From the NCBI RefSeq assembly GCF_910592395.1, contig NC_088323.1:11581501-11645500 (forward strand): a DNA stretch of 64,000 nucleotides. Reading direction: 5' to 3'. Below the pieces are notes generated by a model, which worked only from the letters and a program-made list of their open reading frames with translations, was not told the DNA's origin and did no database searches. The stretch is from Lineus longissimus. Lineage: Eukaryota; Nemertea; Pilidiophora; Heteronemertea; Lineidae. The stretch's first letter is position 1, and every line of letters starts with the position of its first letter. Below, in pieces: positions 21,017 to 33,756 of the stretch. The translations under genes and the position numbers were made by a program.

Positions 21017-22669
21017 AATGGATGGTCTAGCATTAAAGTGTAAGGCAACTAAGAAATGATGCTGAGCGAGGCCTTACTTTTTCTCAATTCATGGAAAAAG
21101 GAACAGGTGCTACAAAAAGGTCAGTGAGCAGGAGGATGTATCCATCGATATCCTGGATCTTCGGACAAATTTCTGAATAATGTTCTTTGTGAGACGATCT
21201 AATAGTAATAAGAAAACTGCATGAGTGGCTGATCCGAGTCACCAGATCGCACGAGATGATTTTCTTTGGCCTGAAAGCTGAGACTACCATTTTTTGTATT
21301 TATCATATACCACACGACGTGATGGTGTCAAGTCAGATATAACTTTTGAGCCAACGACGGCCTGACAATGTCGCGCCTCACAAAATCATTGACTGGGCGA
21401 ATTTCAATGTTATCACATAACAAAGACTACAATGTAAATGTTGCAAAGTGGAAAACATCTTTTAACAGTCAAAGTGTGGACCACACGAAAATACACGGGA
21501 TTATTTCTCGTGTGATCCAGATATTTTTATCGCATGGGCGGATCATCCTCCACAGTCATGCGATATTTGTTTCAGGCATTTTCAAACATTTTGCTTTAAA
21601 ATATACACTTGAATGTTAAGAAGGGTTTCGATCTCTTTCTTATCGTAAAAGACTGTCCCTGGTTCACCTTCCGTAATTTTGGAAGAATTTGAATGGACCT
21701 TTAGGGGTGAAATTTTGCTTTTTTGTGGTTTTGTTTACCGGATCAATGCACTAATGAAAGATGATAAATTCTCATCCCAATAACTCTTTTGCTCCTTGTT
21801 CGCACGTTAGATAAAAACTTCATATGAATTGGCATCTAACATAAAACAAGAGATGATCACGCGAGTATCTAATTCATATGCGTACAACACTTACAATACT
21901 ATATGAAATTTCAGGGCCTATGTTTCTTGTTTGGATTGGATACTGTTATCTTTTGTTTAGAGTTAAACTTGCATTCACCATTTGTGATTACATAATGATA
22001 CACTTTACTTTAACATATTCTTCGTTCTGGAGTATCTAATAGTTAAGCTGTTCTTATACCGATGGTTATCAAAAGCATTGATAAGGGGATCTTTCCAATC
22101 TAAACAGTGAGAACAATTAACTGCATCTTATGTAGTGGACACAAAAGCTATGTAATGGACACAAAAGCAACTGTTACGATGGTCCCTTGAGATTATAACC
22201 TAAATTCTTTAGACTCTTGAGGAAATCCCAAGTCTGCAGACCGATCTGAGCATGCATTTTCTGACTGCCAAAAATGTAATATACAAGTAAAAAAGGGAGT
22301 GGGGAATTCAAATCAAGTTAAAACTAGGTCAACGCAGATTTTTGCTCGATAATGCCAACTGGTAGTATCAATCAAAACTATTCCAATTTTATATCAAAAC
22401 CTACTTGCACGCAGACTTCCTCAATTTTATTTTAAGCCTCTATCTATTGAAATAAAGCGCAAAAGCATTTCTTTGTAATTTACGCCTATAGCCCCCTGCT
22501 GAGAAGAATGTAAGTCCAAACGAGCCAAAAGTTATGTTCTTCTTGTGGCCAGATTTGAACTGCCTAGGTATTACGGTTACACAATGTGCACCATGTTGAC
22601 AGATGGAAGGCCAGACGCCATTTTGATTAGTTATTTTACCAGCTCTGATGACTTTCATTAGCTGAGCTA

Positions 22670-23225
22670 AAAATAAAGTTGAAACAAATGTGAAAATGGG
22701 TGTCATTACAAAGTTCTTTTCTTTCAGAATTTTTCCCAAAGGAACACAAATTTATTGTAGGTGTTTTTACTATGTACATGTATGTATTCATCTCTGAAGT
22801 ATTCTTCAAGCCCCTAATTAAGTCCCAAAATTTGCTCTCCCATAGACCAAGAAGTAAAAGACATGTTGCCTTAGGTTTCATAGTCATTTTTCATTCACAA
22901 GGGGGATTATTATCAAACTCGCTTGTTTGGGCCTTATGAAATCTGGGTAGCCTGGGGTCACTCCAAAAGAAGGGGTTCAATCTACACTCCTCACAGCAAA
23001 GTGATAACTGGAATTTCAAAGGTATTTACATGTGACTATTATTAACACCTCAACAAAAGTAAGTTCCCCCTAAATGGTTATATTTTCTAAAGTACCAGAG
23101 CAATGCTATGAAAATTTTAGTATATTACCACTATGGTATTTAGCCTATTTTGTAGAAGGACAGAGTCATACCTGTTGTTAGGCCTGAATAAACCTCAATC
23201 AAATGAAAAAGGGACTGGTTTCAAA
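22670..23225. other. Non-coding spacer between two family-B elements
   Basis: No gene or element end recognised. Confidence 0.4.
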
Positions 23226-26200
23226 AACAAGAGGCCCAAGGGCCTGGCGCTCAGCTGGATGACCTAATAACATAGGACTGAGGGTATAAAATAGTAAATA
23301 TCGGCTTTATACTACTGTTTGAAGGTCAAGAGAACACGTTATACCACTAAAATTTCCAATGCAGAGCTGCCAGCTGGATGAAATATGATTGAACTAATCA
23401 GCCATGGTATGTAAATATAACAGGAGGCAATGGAAGATATCCCTAGTTCAGTATGTTGTATCGGTAGCTTTACAGAAAAGAAGTGTCAGAGAGGATGAGA
23501 CTTCTCTATGGACAACTGTGGTATGTCCAGGCTGGGTTGTACAGCACAAGGATACAAAATGCTGTCTGTAATTGAGAGGTATCCTGATTTAACAGAGGTC
23601 AAAATAAATAGAAATTACCAATTTGGGACTAACACCACTGTCTTTTTTTTTAAATAAGGTAGAGATTACAGGAGTCAACAAAATCAATTTAATTGAGAGA
23701 AATTGACCTGTCCTGCAGGTGATTGGAATTTACAAAGGGTCGTTTTTCATGACATTGTGCTCTACTGCGTATCCCTAGTGAGTCGATCTGGAACCAATCT
23801 ATCCTTAGTGCAGACAGGTTCAAATTGGCTATATCTTGAATAGATTGAATTGCAATGAAAATCTAATGCAATAAAGGAGCAATATCGAAGAGACAAATTA
23901 ATGAAACCAATTGTCCACAGACTCGGACCCTGAAATGGCATGATATATGCGTGCATATAAAAGTATATCAATTGGTCCCATAGAGATGATGAGGCAATGT
24001 CAATATGCCTTGTTCCTTAGTCAGCAATATGCCCCTTTTTATACGGAGAAGAAGGAGAACCCAGATAGGCCTTCACATGTCGGCTTCCAAATGGCTCGAA
24101 CCAACTGTACTATCACTACTATAAATTTAAAATGCGTGCTCCTCCTACATGTAGCAATGTCTCGGCCAAAAAGGCACTTAGTCGACAGGCAAGCTAGAAG
24201 TTCAGCACCGTGAGCAGCTCCTTGGTAAGGCCATGTCAGGTTCCGCGCGCCTCTTCAGATACATCAAGTACTGAAAGCTGTGGAGTGTGGTGAGCTGAGC
24301 ACATAAAAAGACCATGGTCACCTTAATTTGAAAATCCCTTCATAATCAAGGGCTACCTCTGACTAAAACAGCACAATAGACCACCAATTTGACCCCAGCT
24401 CCTAACTGCGGGAAAACCCAAGTCCAGCAACCAAAAGTACCAAAAATACATTTTTGTTTACATTTGAACTGCACACATGCGTTTGTTTACAATTTCATTT
24501 CCCGCGAAATCTCGAAAATCAGGTGAGTGAGTGGTAAGGAGAATTGACAGTTTTTTTATGGGAGTAACATTATTGTGTTGCTTAAAACATCTACTTTTTA
24601 CTCATGTAAGAATCGTAGTACTAATAATAACTTCAACTTATTTTCCGGTTATGATAACACAACACGCATCTTCATGATCATGATCTTTCTCAAACTAACT
24701 GAATCATGACCTAATCGCCTTGGACGCACAACCTAACCACATATCAATCCGCCCTGACGATCGACACATCCATTCGATTCGATAACACTCGATAAAGTTT
24801 GATAAATAAACTAGAACTGAGATTTCACAGGAGCACCTGTGAATTCATGACTCCAGGGTTGTTTTGAGGGCGATATCGTAAGAGTTGGTCTTGAGTATGG
24901 AGACCTGAAGGTCCGTGTGAGGCACCTAGGGAGAGAAAGACTAGTTGAACGATGGGATCTGACACGGACACTACTATTGATCTAATTATATCAATACCAT
25001 TTAATTACAATCAAGTGAAAACAGATCATATCATATTCCTTGGCATAAATTAAAATAGGAGTGCGGGAACAAGGTTTTTTAGCAGGAGGAAAGCGAGAAC
25101 TTGTTGCGCCGTCGTATTCCGATTTGACTGGTTAGTGGTGAAATCTGCTTTTAATTTTGCAAATTAACATATTCGTTTTTCTAGTTCTACGTTCTAACGT
25201 TGTCTGAATTAAAGATGCTTTCCCAATGCTTGACTGGTCTGGCAAGAGGCATTGCCAGGAAAACGTGACGTCATTTTGGCCATTCTTCTTACCGCACGCC
25301 CTCCCTCTCTGTAAAACTTCCTGACTAGTGCGAAGTGGGAGGGCGCACAATGGGAACCACACTGCCGCAATGTTAATAGTTTCTATTTAAAGAATTCAGC
25401 GGCAGAGATTTTAAGCACGGAAAAAGTAGATTAACTCGGCTAATCTCAATGGATTTTACCCAGGAATGGTTTCAAGGCGAGAGAAACATCTGATTTAAGT
25501 ACTGCGCTTATTAGATTTCATGTTCATGCCGAAGATTGGCCTAAAACGTGGACGAAAAGAGTGCATTATCGAGTGTTGGAGAGGTCACGTGATTGGACGA
25601 GAAACCTGAACAATGTTTTCGTGCTTTTTTTTAGCTGTCAACATCAATGGCTATAATATACTCCTGCAGAATAGTAGAACTATTAAAACTAATTTCCGAA
25701 GTTTCCAATAGTTTGAACACAAATCAGAACATCACCCATCAGCTGGACTCAGATCTGCATAAATTACGATAAATGATGAGGTCGTCGCTTCAATTTCGCA
25801 AAGAAAGTTGACTCCATTCGAAGGTTGTTTTGACCAAATTCCGTTGAACTCATCGTTATGAGGGCATTTGAACACATTCTCGTTGATCTTTTCTATAAAC
25901 GTGTGAAGTTTCGTACCAAAATACGTTTCTGTAAAGGCTTAAAAAAGAAAATTTGTCACTTACAAAATCATCGCTCCGGTAGCAATAAAAAGGTCACCGC
26001 CATTTTCTTGATGATAGTACTCCAGGTAACCTCGGCGGGAAATTTAAAGCGAATCATCCGGGGTCAAACAACAGTTTTGCTCACTAACGCCAACTGGTGA
26101 TATAAATCGACACTAATCTATTTTATATCAAAACTTCTGTATCATGAAGACCTTTTCAACTTTATTTCAAGCTTTTTTCTGCTGGAATAGAGCGTCAAAA

Positions 26201-26460
26201 AATTGTTTTTTCATTTACGCATTTTGCCCCCTGGGGAGCTGAATTTGAGTCGAATCGCCCAATTTTTTTTCCGTAAGCAACATTTTCTGCGGTGTTTATA
26301 AGCAAGACTAGAAGTGCCTCGACTTGAGGTGCCTCGGTTGTATGATTACAAAATGCCCAACTTTGTCTACAGATGGCTAGATGGAAGGATGGAAGGATGG
26401 AAGGACGGACACCAATCGAATAGCTATTTGACTAGCTCCGCTGACTTTGTCAGCTGAGCT
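23226..26460 (+). mobile_element. Family-B Helitron-like element with promoter-like interior
   Basis: 5' end AACAAGAGGCCCAAGGGCC; 3' part with GGATGGAAGGATGGAAGGAC, AATAGCTATTTGACTAGC and the terminal hairpin GCTGACTTTGTCAGC, then TGAGCT. The interior holds GTGACGTCA (25263-25271) and, on the minus strand, a possible exon end GGGCGTGCG|GTAAGAAG. 24545-24625 matches 40190-40265 of the copy at 39522. Confidence 0.7.
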
Positions 26461-27650
26461 AATAACAAAAGCTTGTCCTATTGATAAACTTTTCTCCCGG
26501 CAATTACCAATTTTGACAAATTTTGACTTAATAATGCAGTATATCATGGTGTAACTGACATGACATATCTGGAACATTTGACCTTTTTTTCCCAGCTGTA
26601 TTGGCATGCCACCATCCAGCTATGACTGTCACGTAATCCACAGAATGCCAACAGGTGATGGTAAATCATCATAAGAAACGGATGGCACACCAATTTGAAA
26701 GTGGCTATTTGTCTGAAATTGACAAGAACAGCCTGATTTTTTAAAAGAGATAAAAGCTTTTCATATTTTCGACACCAGCCCATTCACCTTCTCAGGATAA
26801 TTAAAAAATATGACCAATCATGTTTTGGGGGGGGGGGGGCGGCTAACATTTGTTGAGGTGTTTACTTGAGTATAATCATCTTTGTTTCAAACTTGCAATT
26901 GTAGAGTTTTTAGAAGGAGTTTTAGAGTTTTTAGAAAGTTTTTATTGCCTCAGATGTTCGCTTTAGCTATTCCATGAGCTAAGTGCCACTGAAAGAGGGC
27001 TTATATGTACCACTTCCCACTCTGTCCCCTGGTAAAGTTGTTATACCGAAAATGCATCTAGCATTCACATCAGCATATATCTGGAAGATCATCACTCTGC
27101 ATATGCATCTCTTTCCATGGACACTGTTGTCAAAATTACAAAAATCTTCATAGTCCATATTTGCTGTGGCATACCCAATAGTATCATATTTGACTAGAAT
27201 TGAATGAAACTTTGTTTTTCGAGTTTATCATTATCATTCGCGATAACATGTGAGTGGTTGATATAGGTCTCTGACAGTCACATGATCAAATGTTTCATCT
27301 TTCTAGCTGCCTGAATGATATTTCCTGCAAAGATGAGAACATTGTTAATAAATTCAACATATTTTTGCGAATTCAGTGAAGTAAAGTAGTTTTGAAAAGT
27401 GTGTTCATTGTCAGCTTGTCTTCTACATTAATATTAATCCTGTCTTAACCAATATGACCAAAGGTTACAGACCTAAGCCTCTTAGTTCAGCCCTCAGGGA
27501 GTAGACATGGTGTTTTCTAGTGACATAATTGTGAAGTAGTGACGAGAAATAGTAAAAACCACCAGAAGACTACATGAACTACCAGATTCTTTTAAAAATC
27601 ATTCATACGGCGATTCTAAAGTATGTATCCCAAAAACAATTGATACTCAC
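26461..27650. other. Downstream flank of the last visible calpain exon
   Basis: No gene seen. A 14-base G run lies at ~26827-26839. No AATAAA was found close to the calpain stop at 27647, so its 3' end is unresolved. Confidence 0.4.
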
Positions 27651-27883
27651 TCAATTTTCAGTTTCTCCTTCGATGCCACAGCACAAATATATGAGTTATC
27701 AATGCCTGGATTATTCTGGTGGCACAATAACAGGTAACGACCCTCCTTCAGGAGATAGCGGGCATTGCAGACAGGGTCAACTACAAACACCTGATCTTGT
27801 TGCCCAACTGTGCGTTGCGTGTGAGACTCGTTTACCTTCCAGAGGGTCTCAAGGTCAAGTGGTGGAGCAAAGATCATAGGAAG
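27651..27883 (-). CDS. Calpain gene, exon 7 of those visible (end of second C2-like module)
   Basis: Acceptor TCTCTCCTTCCAG, entered in phase 0 from the exon at 29817-29908. It reads LPMIFAPPLDLETLWKVN to KEGRYLLLCHQNN and NSYICAVASKEKLKIE. GRYLLLC is the equivalent of the calpain domain III strand G(R/T)Y-(hydrophobic)3-P(S/T)T. Either the TGA at 27647-27649 is the real stop, or GA|GTGAGT is a donor to a further exon. A protein ending here would match the end of calpains with two domain III copies and no EF hands. Confidence 0.7.
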
Positions 27884-27903
27884 CTGGAAGGAGAGAATAT
27901 TTA

Positions 27904-28815
27904 CAATTTACGCCATTTGACCTTTGCGACATTGAAAATTAGGTCAAATCAAGAACCCATACAATATATGTTGTATCCTTGCTGGGAGAACCTACCATAA
28001 AAATATTATCGAAATCGAGTCACTCAGAGAGATATCACACTTTTTAGGTTTTAACTTATGGCCCCCTGGTGGCCAAGTCAAGAATCAGATTGAACCGAAA
28101 TTCAGTGTCAGAGGTCACATGACATAGGGAGTTGTGTGTACCAAATTTTAAGTTCATAGCTTATGTAGTTAAGAAACGTGCCATAATACACTCAAACAGC
28201 CAATTTATGCCATTTGACCTCTGTGACCTTGAAAATTAGGTTAAATCAAACACCCGTAGGATATGTGATGTATCCTTGCTTGGAGTACATACCAAAAAAA
28301 TATCATCAAAAAGTCACTATTAAGCTACAAATTGCACATTATACTTTTTTACTTTTGACCTAAATTTGGTGTCAGAGGTTATATGAAGTAGGGGGTCATA
28401 TGTACCAAAGTTTGAAGTTCATAGCTGTAGCGGGTAAGAAAGTGCCATAGTCACACTCAAACGGCCTACTTATGCCATTTGACCTCTGTGACCTTGACAA
28501 TTAGGTCAAATCAAAAACCTGTATGATATGTGATGTATCCTTACTAGGAGAACCTACCATATAAATTTACCGAAAAGGAGTCACTCATAAGAGAGATATC
28601 ACACTTTTTAGGTTTCCACTTCTGACCCCCTGGTGGCCAAGTCAGGAATCAGATCGGACCGAAATTCATTGTCAGAGATAACTGTGTACAAAGTTTTAAG
28701 TTCATACCCTAGCAGTTAAGAAACGTGCCACTGTTTTTTGAAACAGGATACAGACAACAACGATGGACGACAGACACAGCAGTGTAGTATAGACTCCCCT
28801 ACGGTGAGCCAAAAA
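27904..28815 (+). repeat. Family-A element, 5'-truncated, next to a calpain splice acceptor
   Basis: About three monomers starting at AATTTACGCCATTTGACC. The 3' end GACTCCCCTACGGTGAGCC is followed by AAAAA. Its left edge is ~20 bp from exon 27651-27883, just upstream of that exon's acceptor in gene orientation. Confidence 0.85.
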
Positions 28816-29816
28816 TGACATGTATTTCTTCAGCGGTATGGACGAGGCTACAGAGGCAATAGTGCTGGAAGTTCAGTATGGTATGGATGGCCAGAAATAA
28901 CACCTTATTATTTCTGTTAAGATAGCTGGGAATCTGGATTCTTACGTTTTATGGAAGAAATATGGATCCTGCTTAGTGTTTGAATTCAGTTTGCGGTCTC
29001 ATGATTGGTATGGCCAAGGGGACTGAGTACAAGATTTGGGGGAGGGGGTTAGGCTTCACGGGGTTAATTTGCTACCCCTTGCAATTTCTTGCGAATTTTT
29101 TCACTGTATCATATACATTAATCCTTAAATGCCCTACTGCACAGAAGGCACATTTTTCAAGTTTTCCTGCTTTTACAACTCCTAAACCCAGATAATGACG
29201 TCACTATGTACTCAGATCACTCCAGTAGGAACTACTGTCAATTTGCTAGTCACGTAAATATTTTTTTCTCGATTTTGGATGTTTTTTCTTGGTTTTTACC
29301 TGCCCTTGGGGCTCCACTAATGGTGAGGTAAAGATGCCATAGCTTCTAAGACACCCCAGTTTAGGGGTCTTAGGAGGTAGAGAAAGCTTTCAGGGATGAT
29401 ATTGTCCTCCAGCGCTGTGTTCTGTAAAAAACTTATACTCAGGCAGGTGAATATTTTACCCCCTAATTAAGCCAATTAGGCCAATTAGACCAAGTGTACT
29501 CGGTTGCCCATTCAGTCCCCTGCGACGCACACCAGCATCCCTCGGTTGAACCATTCCCTTACAACACTAGCAATCTTCGTTGGGCGATCTTTTTGAAATC
29601 GATCGAGGTGCCATCTGATATCATCTGAGAACACTAATTATTCCTTTTGTGCATGAAGATATGCCAAAATGGCGGGAGAAATCAGTCAGCTGATTTCCGG
29701 TGGCTGAAGTGCTTCTACATTGACTAAAACAATCATTGACTAAAAACAAAGCCATGAATGAGTTATAATCATTGCTCAGGCTTTGTCTCATGATTGCTAA
29801 CACTATTCATACTTAC
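28816..29816. other. Calpain intron sequence
   Basis: No exon. 29660-29810 repeats 8225-8330 (AAAATGGCGGGAGAA and GCTCAGGCTTTGTCTCATGA). Confidence 0.45.
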
Positions 29817-29908
29817 ATCAAACAACTTCACACCAATAGGTTCTGGAGGATGACTCTTTTCTGGGTTCTGCATCAAAGATATGACTACTGGGTGGAGCTT
29901 CTCTGCAT
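29817..29908 (-). CDS. Calpain gene, exon 6 (second C2-like module, middle)
   Basis: Acceptor TTGAACCTTTAAG; donor GAT|GTAAGT. With one base carried over it reads DAEKLHPVVISLMQNPEKSH then PPEPIGVKLFD. EPIGVKLFD corresponds to the (I)GFxIFxV strand that follows the strand-rich start of domain III in calpain-10-like proteins. Phase agrees on both sides. Confidence 0.7.
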
Positions 29909-30149
29909 CTTAAAGGTTCAAGAACAATAGCAACTTACTTACAATGATGTTTTAAATATTGGTAAGGACTTAAACAAGAACGAAGGGTGGGATCATTGCA
30001 AGAATCTGGTAGCATGGATTTAAATACAAAAAGAAAACTGCTCGAGTAGCTGATTGGAGAATCCAGATTGTACGAGATATTTACGAGATAATTTTCTTTG
30101 GCCTGAAAGCCCCATGCCGCTTTCAGAGAGCTTTCAGGCCGTGGTGTGG

Positions 30150-30480
30150 TAGTGCAGCTTTTATTGAGAATTCAAAGATGTTATTGAATTTTCAAGATTG
30201 CCACCTGGCGACCATATTGTTTATGAGATTCAGGGTTATTGTAGAGTGTACATGTACACGGCACATGGAAATTGATTGACATCTCTTCAACAGTTTAGGA
30301 GTAACAGGACTACGTTGAATTTTCAAGATTGGCACCATTTGACTGAAAATTGAGGATATTGATAAGAGTACATAGGTACATAATCACATGAAATTCAGTT
30401 GCAATACGACGATCAGTTTCGCAGTAATAGGACTTTGTTTATTTTCAATATGGCCCCCTGGAGGCATTAGTTTGGGACGA
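30150..30480. repeat. Dispersed repeat shared with the element at 62257-63275
   Basis: Contains ACATGGAAATTGATTGACAT, TTCAACAGTTTAGGAGTAAC and TTCAAGATTGCCACCTGGCG, all recurring with changes at 62460-62580. Confidence 0.65.
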
Positions 30481-30492
30481 GTCTTTATTTTC

Positions 30493-30571
30493 CATCCTGA
30501 GGAAATCGGGGTTAATGTGTTTGTGTGCAGGGCCAGAGAAGCAAACATTAACCCCTGATTTCCTCAGGATG
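30493..30571. repeat. Long hairpin (26/27-bp arms, ~26-nt loop)
   Basis: CATCCTGAGGAAATC.GGGGTTAATGT at 30493-30518 is repeated as its reverse complement at 30545-30571, with one base extra. It could be a small palindromic repeat or a structured RNA. No other support for an RNA gene. Confidence 0.7.
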
Positions 30572-31785
30572 TTATTTACGTACGTTTCTAACATGCAATC
30601 ATGTTTTGCCATTTCTGAGTAGGGCTCGACAGTAAGGATTTCAGGGCAGGTTTTGTGGGCGGGCACCAACAAATGGCGATAGAAATTCATTGGAAAATTT
30701 GTTATTTTTTAGTCTGTTAGAGTGTAGGCCTACTATAATCACAATGATTAAATGAAAAAGTCATAATAGATGAGAATATGAAAGAAATGAAAGAAATGAA
30801 AGAAAGAAAGAGCACAGAAGATAGACAAAATAAAACCTGCACTATAATTGCTAAACTTTAGATTTTGAAGCCCTGTGTGTCAAAAACTGTAATTTCTTGG
30901 AAATTCCTAGAAATAATCGCCAGCGCCACAGCTTTCGTTTGGCAGAACTGACAATTTTCCCTCGCTCAGAATTGAAAAGTTTTGGCAAAAATTAACAGCA
31001 CAAATGTTCATGTGTCAATCCAACCACAATGCTCTTTTATCAAATCTTTACTGTTCATGAGTCGACGAGCCAAATAAATTACTTTTAAGCCTTTATTTGT
31101 TCAAATGAAAGACGAACCGGCTGGTCGAGCAATGCAGCATGCACACATTGCATACATCCTTCCACACACGATGCCTTGTGTCAGCATGGATCATTGCAAA
31201 GCCCCAAAAGGATCCTTCAAATATGTTGTTAAAACTTGCTCAATAATTCAGAAACTTCGCACTGCACACCTCATTACACTATCTTATTTATAAAATCTCC
31301 AGTTTTCCCTCAACTTCACGGACACGGTACCACCTGGGTTCTCCAATCTCTAGTGATATAGACAGTACATTGAATACTCTGTAGCAACCTAGAACGTAGT
31401 TATGAATTGGGGGAATTTCTGCCTGGCTGTGCCAAGAGTCTCCTCTCAACCCTCCGTCAACCTACATATGTAGGTTGATGGAGAGTGATTACAAGAGTAA
31501 TCAACCGTGACGTGCCAGACGTATGTCACCATAAGATGATGTGCCGAACCCGGTGATGACGTCACCATACGTAACACCTGTTAGCCAGTTGGCAATGGTG
31601 CTGTCAAGACCAGGATCACCATGACATGCTTTTTCTTAATTCACTCTATTTTAAGTAAGTGCTGCCAACTATGACAACATTTTTTTGGGTAATTTACGCT
31701 TTTTGATCATGTGCTGTTGTTACTGACAGCCAGATTTGAAGTGCCTAGGTCTGCCCAAAGTAGTCCACGACCAGATGAATGGAAG
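30572..31785. other. Calpain intron, no gene seen
   Basis: Contains a short (GAAA)n-like stretch at ~30780-30810. Otherwise unremarkable. Confidence 0.4.
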
Positions 31786-32170
31786 GACGGACACTGCTCG
31801 AATAGCTATTTGAGTAGCTCGCAGACTTCGTCAGGACGGACACCGCTCGAATAGCTATTTGACTAGCTCCGCAGATTTCGTCAGGACGGACAAAGCTCGA
31901 ATAGCTATTTGACTAGCTCTGCAGACTTCTTTAGGACGGACACCGCTCGAATAGCTATTTGACTAGCTCCACTGACTTCGTCAGGACGTACACTGCTTGA
32001 ATAGCTATTTGACTACTTCCGCTGACTTCGTCAGGACGGACACCGCTCAAATAGCTATTTGACAAGCTCCGCAGACTTCGTCAGGACGGACACCGCCAAA
32101 TAGCTATTTGACTAGCTCCACAGACTTCGTCAGGACGGACACCGCTCGAATAGCTATTTGACTAGCTCCC
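31786..32170. repeat. Tandem array (~8 x ~50 bp) made from a family-B 3' end
   Basis: The repeating unit AGGACGGACACCGCTCGAAT - AGCTATTTGACTAGCTCCG - CAGACTTCGTC is the sequence just inside the family-B terminus (compare 26400-26455). The final hairpin arm (CAGCTGAGCT) is missing from every unit. Confidence 0.85.
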
Positions 32171-32720
32171 TCAAATTCACAGAGAGAGTTTCCATCACAG
32201 ACTTCCAGGAAACTAGAACATAGCAGTACAGCCTGCTTAATGTCAATCAATATAAAATGCATTTTAGCGACGAGTTTCCTGTTCATCACAACAACATACT
32301 GTTAATTAAAAGTTTTTATGCTCAAGTCCAAGGACTAAACATCGAAAAACATCACGAGGTAAAATGCACAAAGTTAAACTGGGTCTGTAGATAATTAGAC
32401 CATGAACCAGGCCACAAGACCTTCATTAAAAACAGGCCTTGTGCTGATTTATTTATTGCATATGAATCGATATGGATATACCCCTCCACTACGGACATTA
32501 GCAATTCCTGGCTTAGTGTGGTGAAACGTCTTGGTCAGGAGAGTCTCATCAACTCAGTCGGGAAGATGACACAAGCGCATTGAAATACACACCTGCCGGA
32601 TTTGAAGGGTGCACCGACCGGGACTGATGAATGCACTTTGAGAAATGGGAGGGTAGGCTATCTGCATGTGTCCAGGAGTGTTTCACGATGCGAAGTGGTA
32701 TACAAAGTATGCGAAGTGGT

Positions 32721-33004
32721 TTCGAGCTCATAGCTGTAGCGGTTAAGAAATGTCCCAAAGTTACACTTAAATGGCCACTTTACACCATTTGACCTCTGTG
32801 ACCTTGAAAAGTAGGTTAAATCAAAAATTTGTACAAGATATGATGTATCCTGGCAAGAAGTACATGTACATGTACCTACCATTCAAAAACCAATCACTGA
32901 TAAGTGAGATATTGCACTTTGTATGTTTTCGCATGTTGAACCGAAATTTTAAGGGTGTTGTGTACATCATTGGAGGCGTACCAAACATGAAACAAAGCTT
33001 CAAG
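32721..33004 (+). repeat. Family-A fragment
   Basis: One monomer with CCATTTGACCTCTGTGACC and CACTGATAAGTGAGATATTG. Neither element end is present. It lies ~140 bp from calpain exon 33148-33264. Confidence 0.75.
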
Positions 33005-33147
33005 TTGGTAAGCTGAACAGCCTAGAAGGAGATGACACTTTTGGACGGACTGACATGCAGACATACGAACTGATGGCGAATGGTAATACAACATCTCCCC
33101 ACTTTTTCAGGCAACTACGTATGCAGGCAGTAAGAAGTTTTACCTAC

Positions 33148-33264
33148 CCTGTCCTGGAAGAATAGTTATGATGAGCTGAGGGTTTGTTGCACATGTTTTA
33201 TGACAAATCTGACCCCCAGCATTTACGTCTTTCTTCCACTCCCCCAATATGTATTGGACTTGTT
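33148..33264 (-). CDS. Calpain gene, exon 5 (start of second C2-like module)
   Basis: Acceptor AATGCATTTCCAG; donor CAGG|GTAGGT. In phase with both neighbours it reads EQVQYILGEWKKDVNAGGQI, then CHKTCATNPQLIITILPGQ. GEWxxxxxAGG..NPQ is the opening signature of calpain domain III, here for the second time in the protein, which establishes a tandem arrangement. Confidence 0.8.
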
Positions 33265-33447
33265 CTGGAAATGCATTAACATGAATGAGAAAATCTGACT
33301 GCATAAACCATTATTTACATTTTAGTTGCACAATTCTTCTCACTACAATCGACTGTTAGGTGAATTGATTTTACAGATACAAACATAAGAAGTAAACAAA
33401 ACAATGTTCTCGCACCTTTACACTGGCAGATACTAAGCCAAAATTTG

Positions 33448-33756
33448 TCAAAAAATTATATTTGTTTTTACATCATCATCTGGACTACTGCCATCACCAT
33501 GCATGCTTTCATCATTGTCACAAGCACTCGCTACATAGTCCTCATTTAACTCGCTCTCAAAGTCAATTGCGTGGCTGTAACTATCATCCTCTTCACTGTC
33601 ATCATCACTATCTAATACCTGTGCTAATACCTGATCAGCTGACAGATGTCTTCTTGCCAATTTTTGGAGATTTACTGCATAAAAATCCGAAAAATCAAAA
33701 CGAGTTTGTGGATAAACCTCCCCGAGGATGTACAGGCCTTCCGCAATATGAAACAA
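33448..33756 (-). pseudogene. Possible N-terminal fragment of a piggyBac-like transposase
   Basis: The minus-strand frame has LARRHLSADQVLAQVLDSDD followed by a Ser/Asp/Glu-rich stretch and a stop. A short RRxLSxxQxL segment leading into an acidic SDDE run is typical of piggyBac-type transposase starts. Where an ATG would be expected the frame has TTG. No catalytic region or TTAA-flanked ends were identified, so the call is weak. Confidence 0.25.

Larger units (their letters stand above)
18955..22669 (+). mobile_element. Family-B Helitron-like element, composite
   Basis: 5' end AACAAGAGGCCCAAGGGCC with CTCAGCTGA. Candidate 3' end is TCATTAGCTGAGCT then AAAAA at 22669. Pairing these two ends is inference. 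Inside are a nested family-A element (20225-20807), a Harbinger-like remnant and candidate exons. The 3' tail motif GCCAACTGGTAGTATCAATC near 22350 is shared with other family-B copies. Confidence 0.5.

Noticed and set aside
31786-32170. Possible CRISPR-like array of ~50-bp repeats
   Set aside because: Units are contiguous with no unique spacers and derive from a transposon end in a eukaryotic context.
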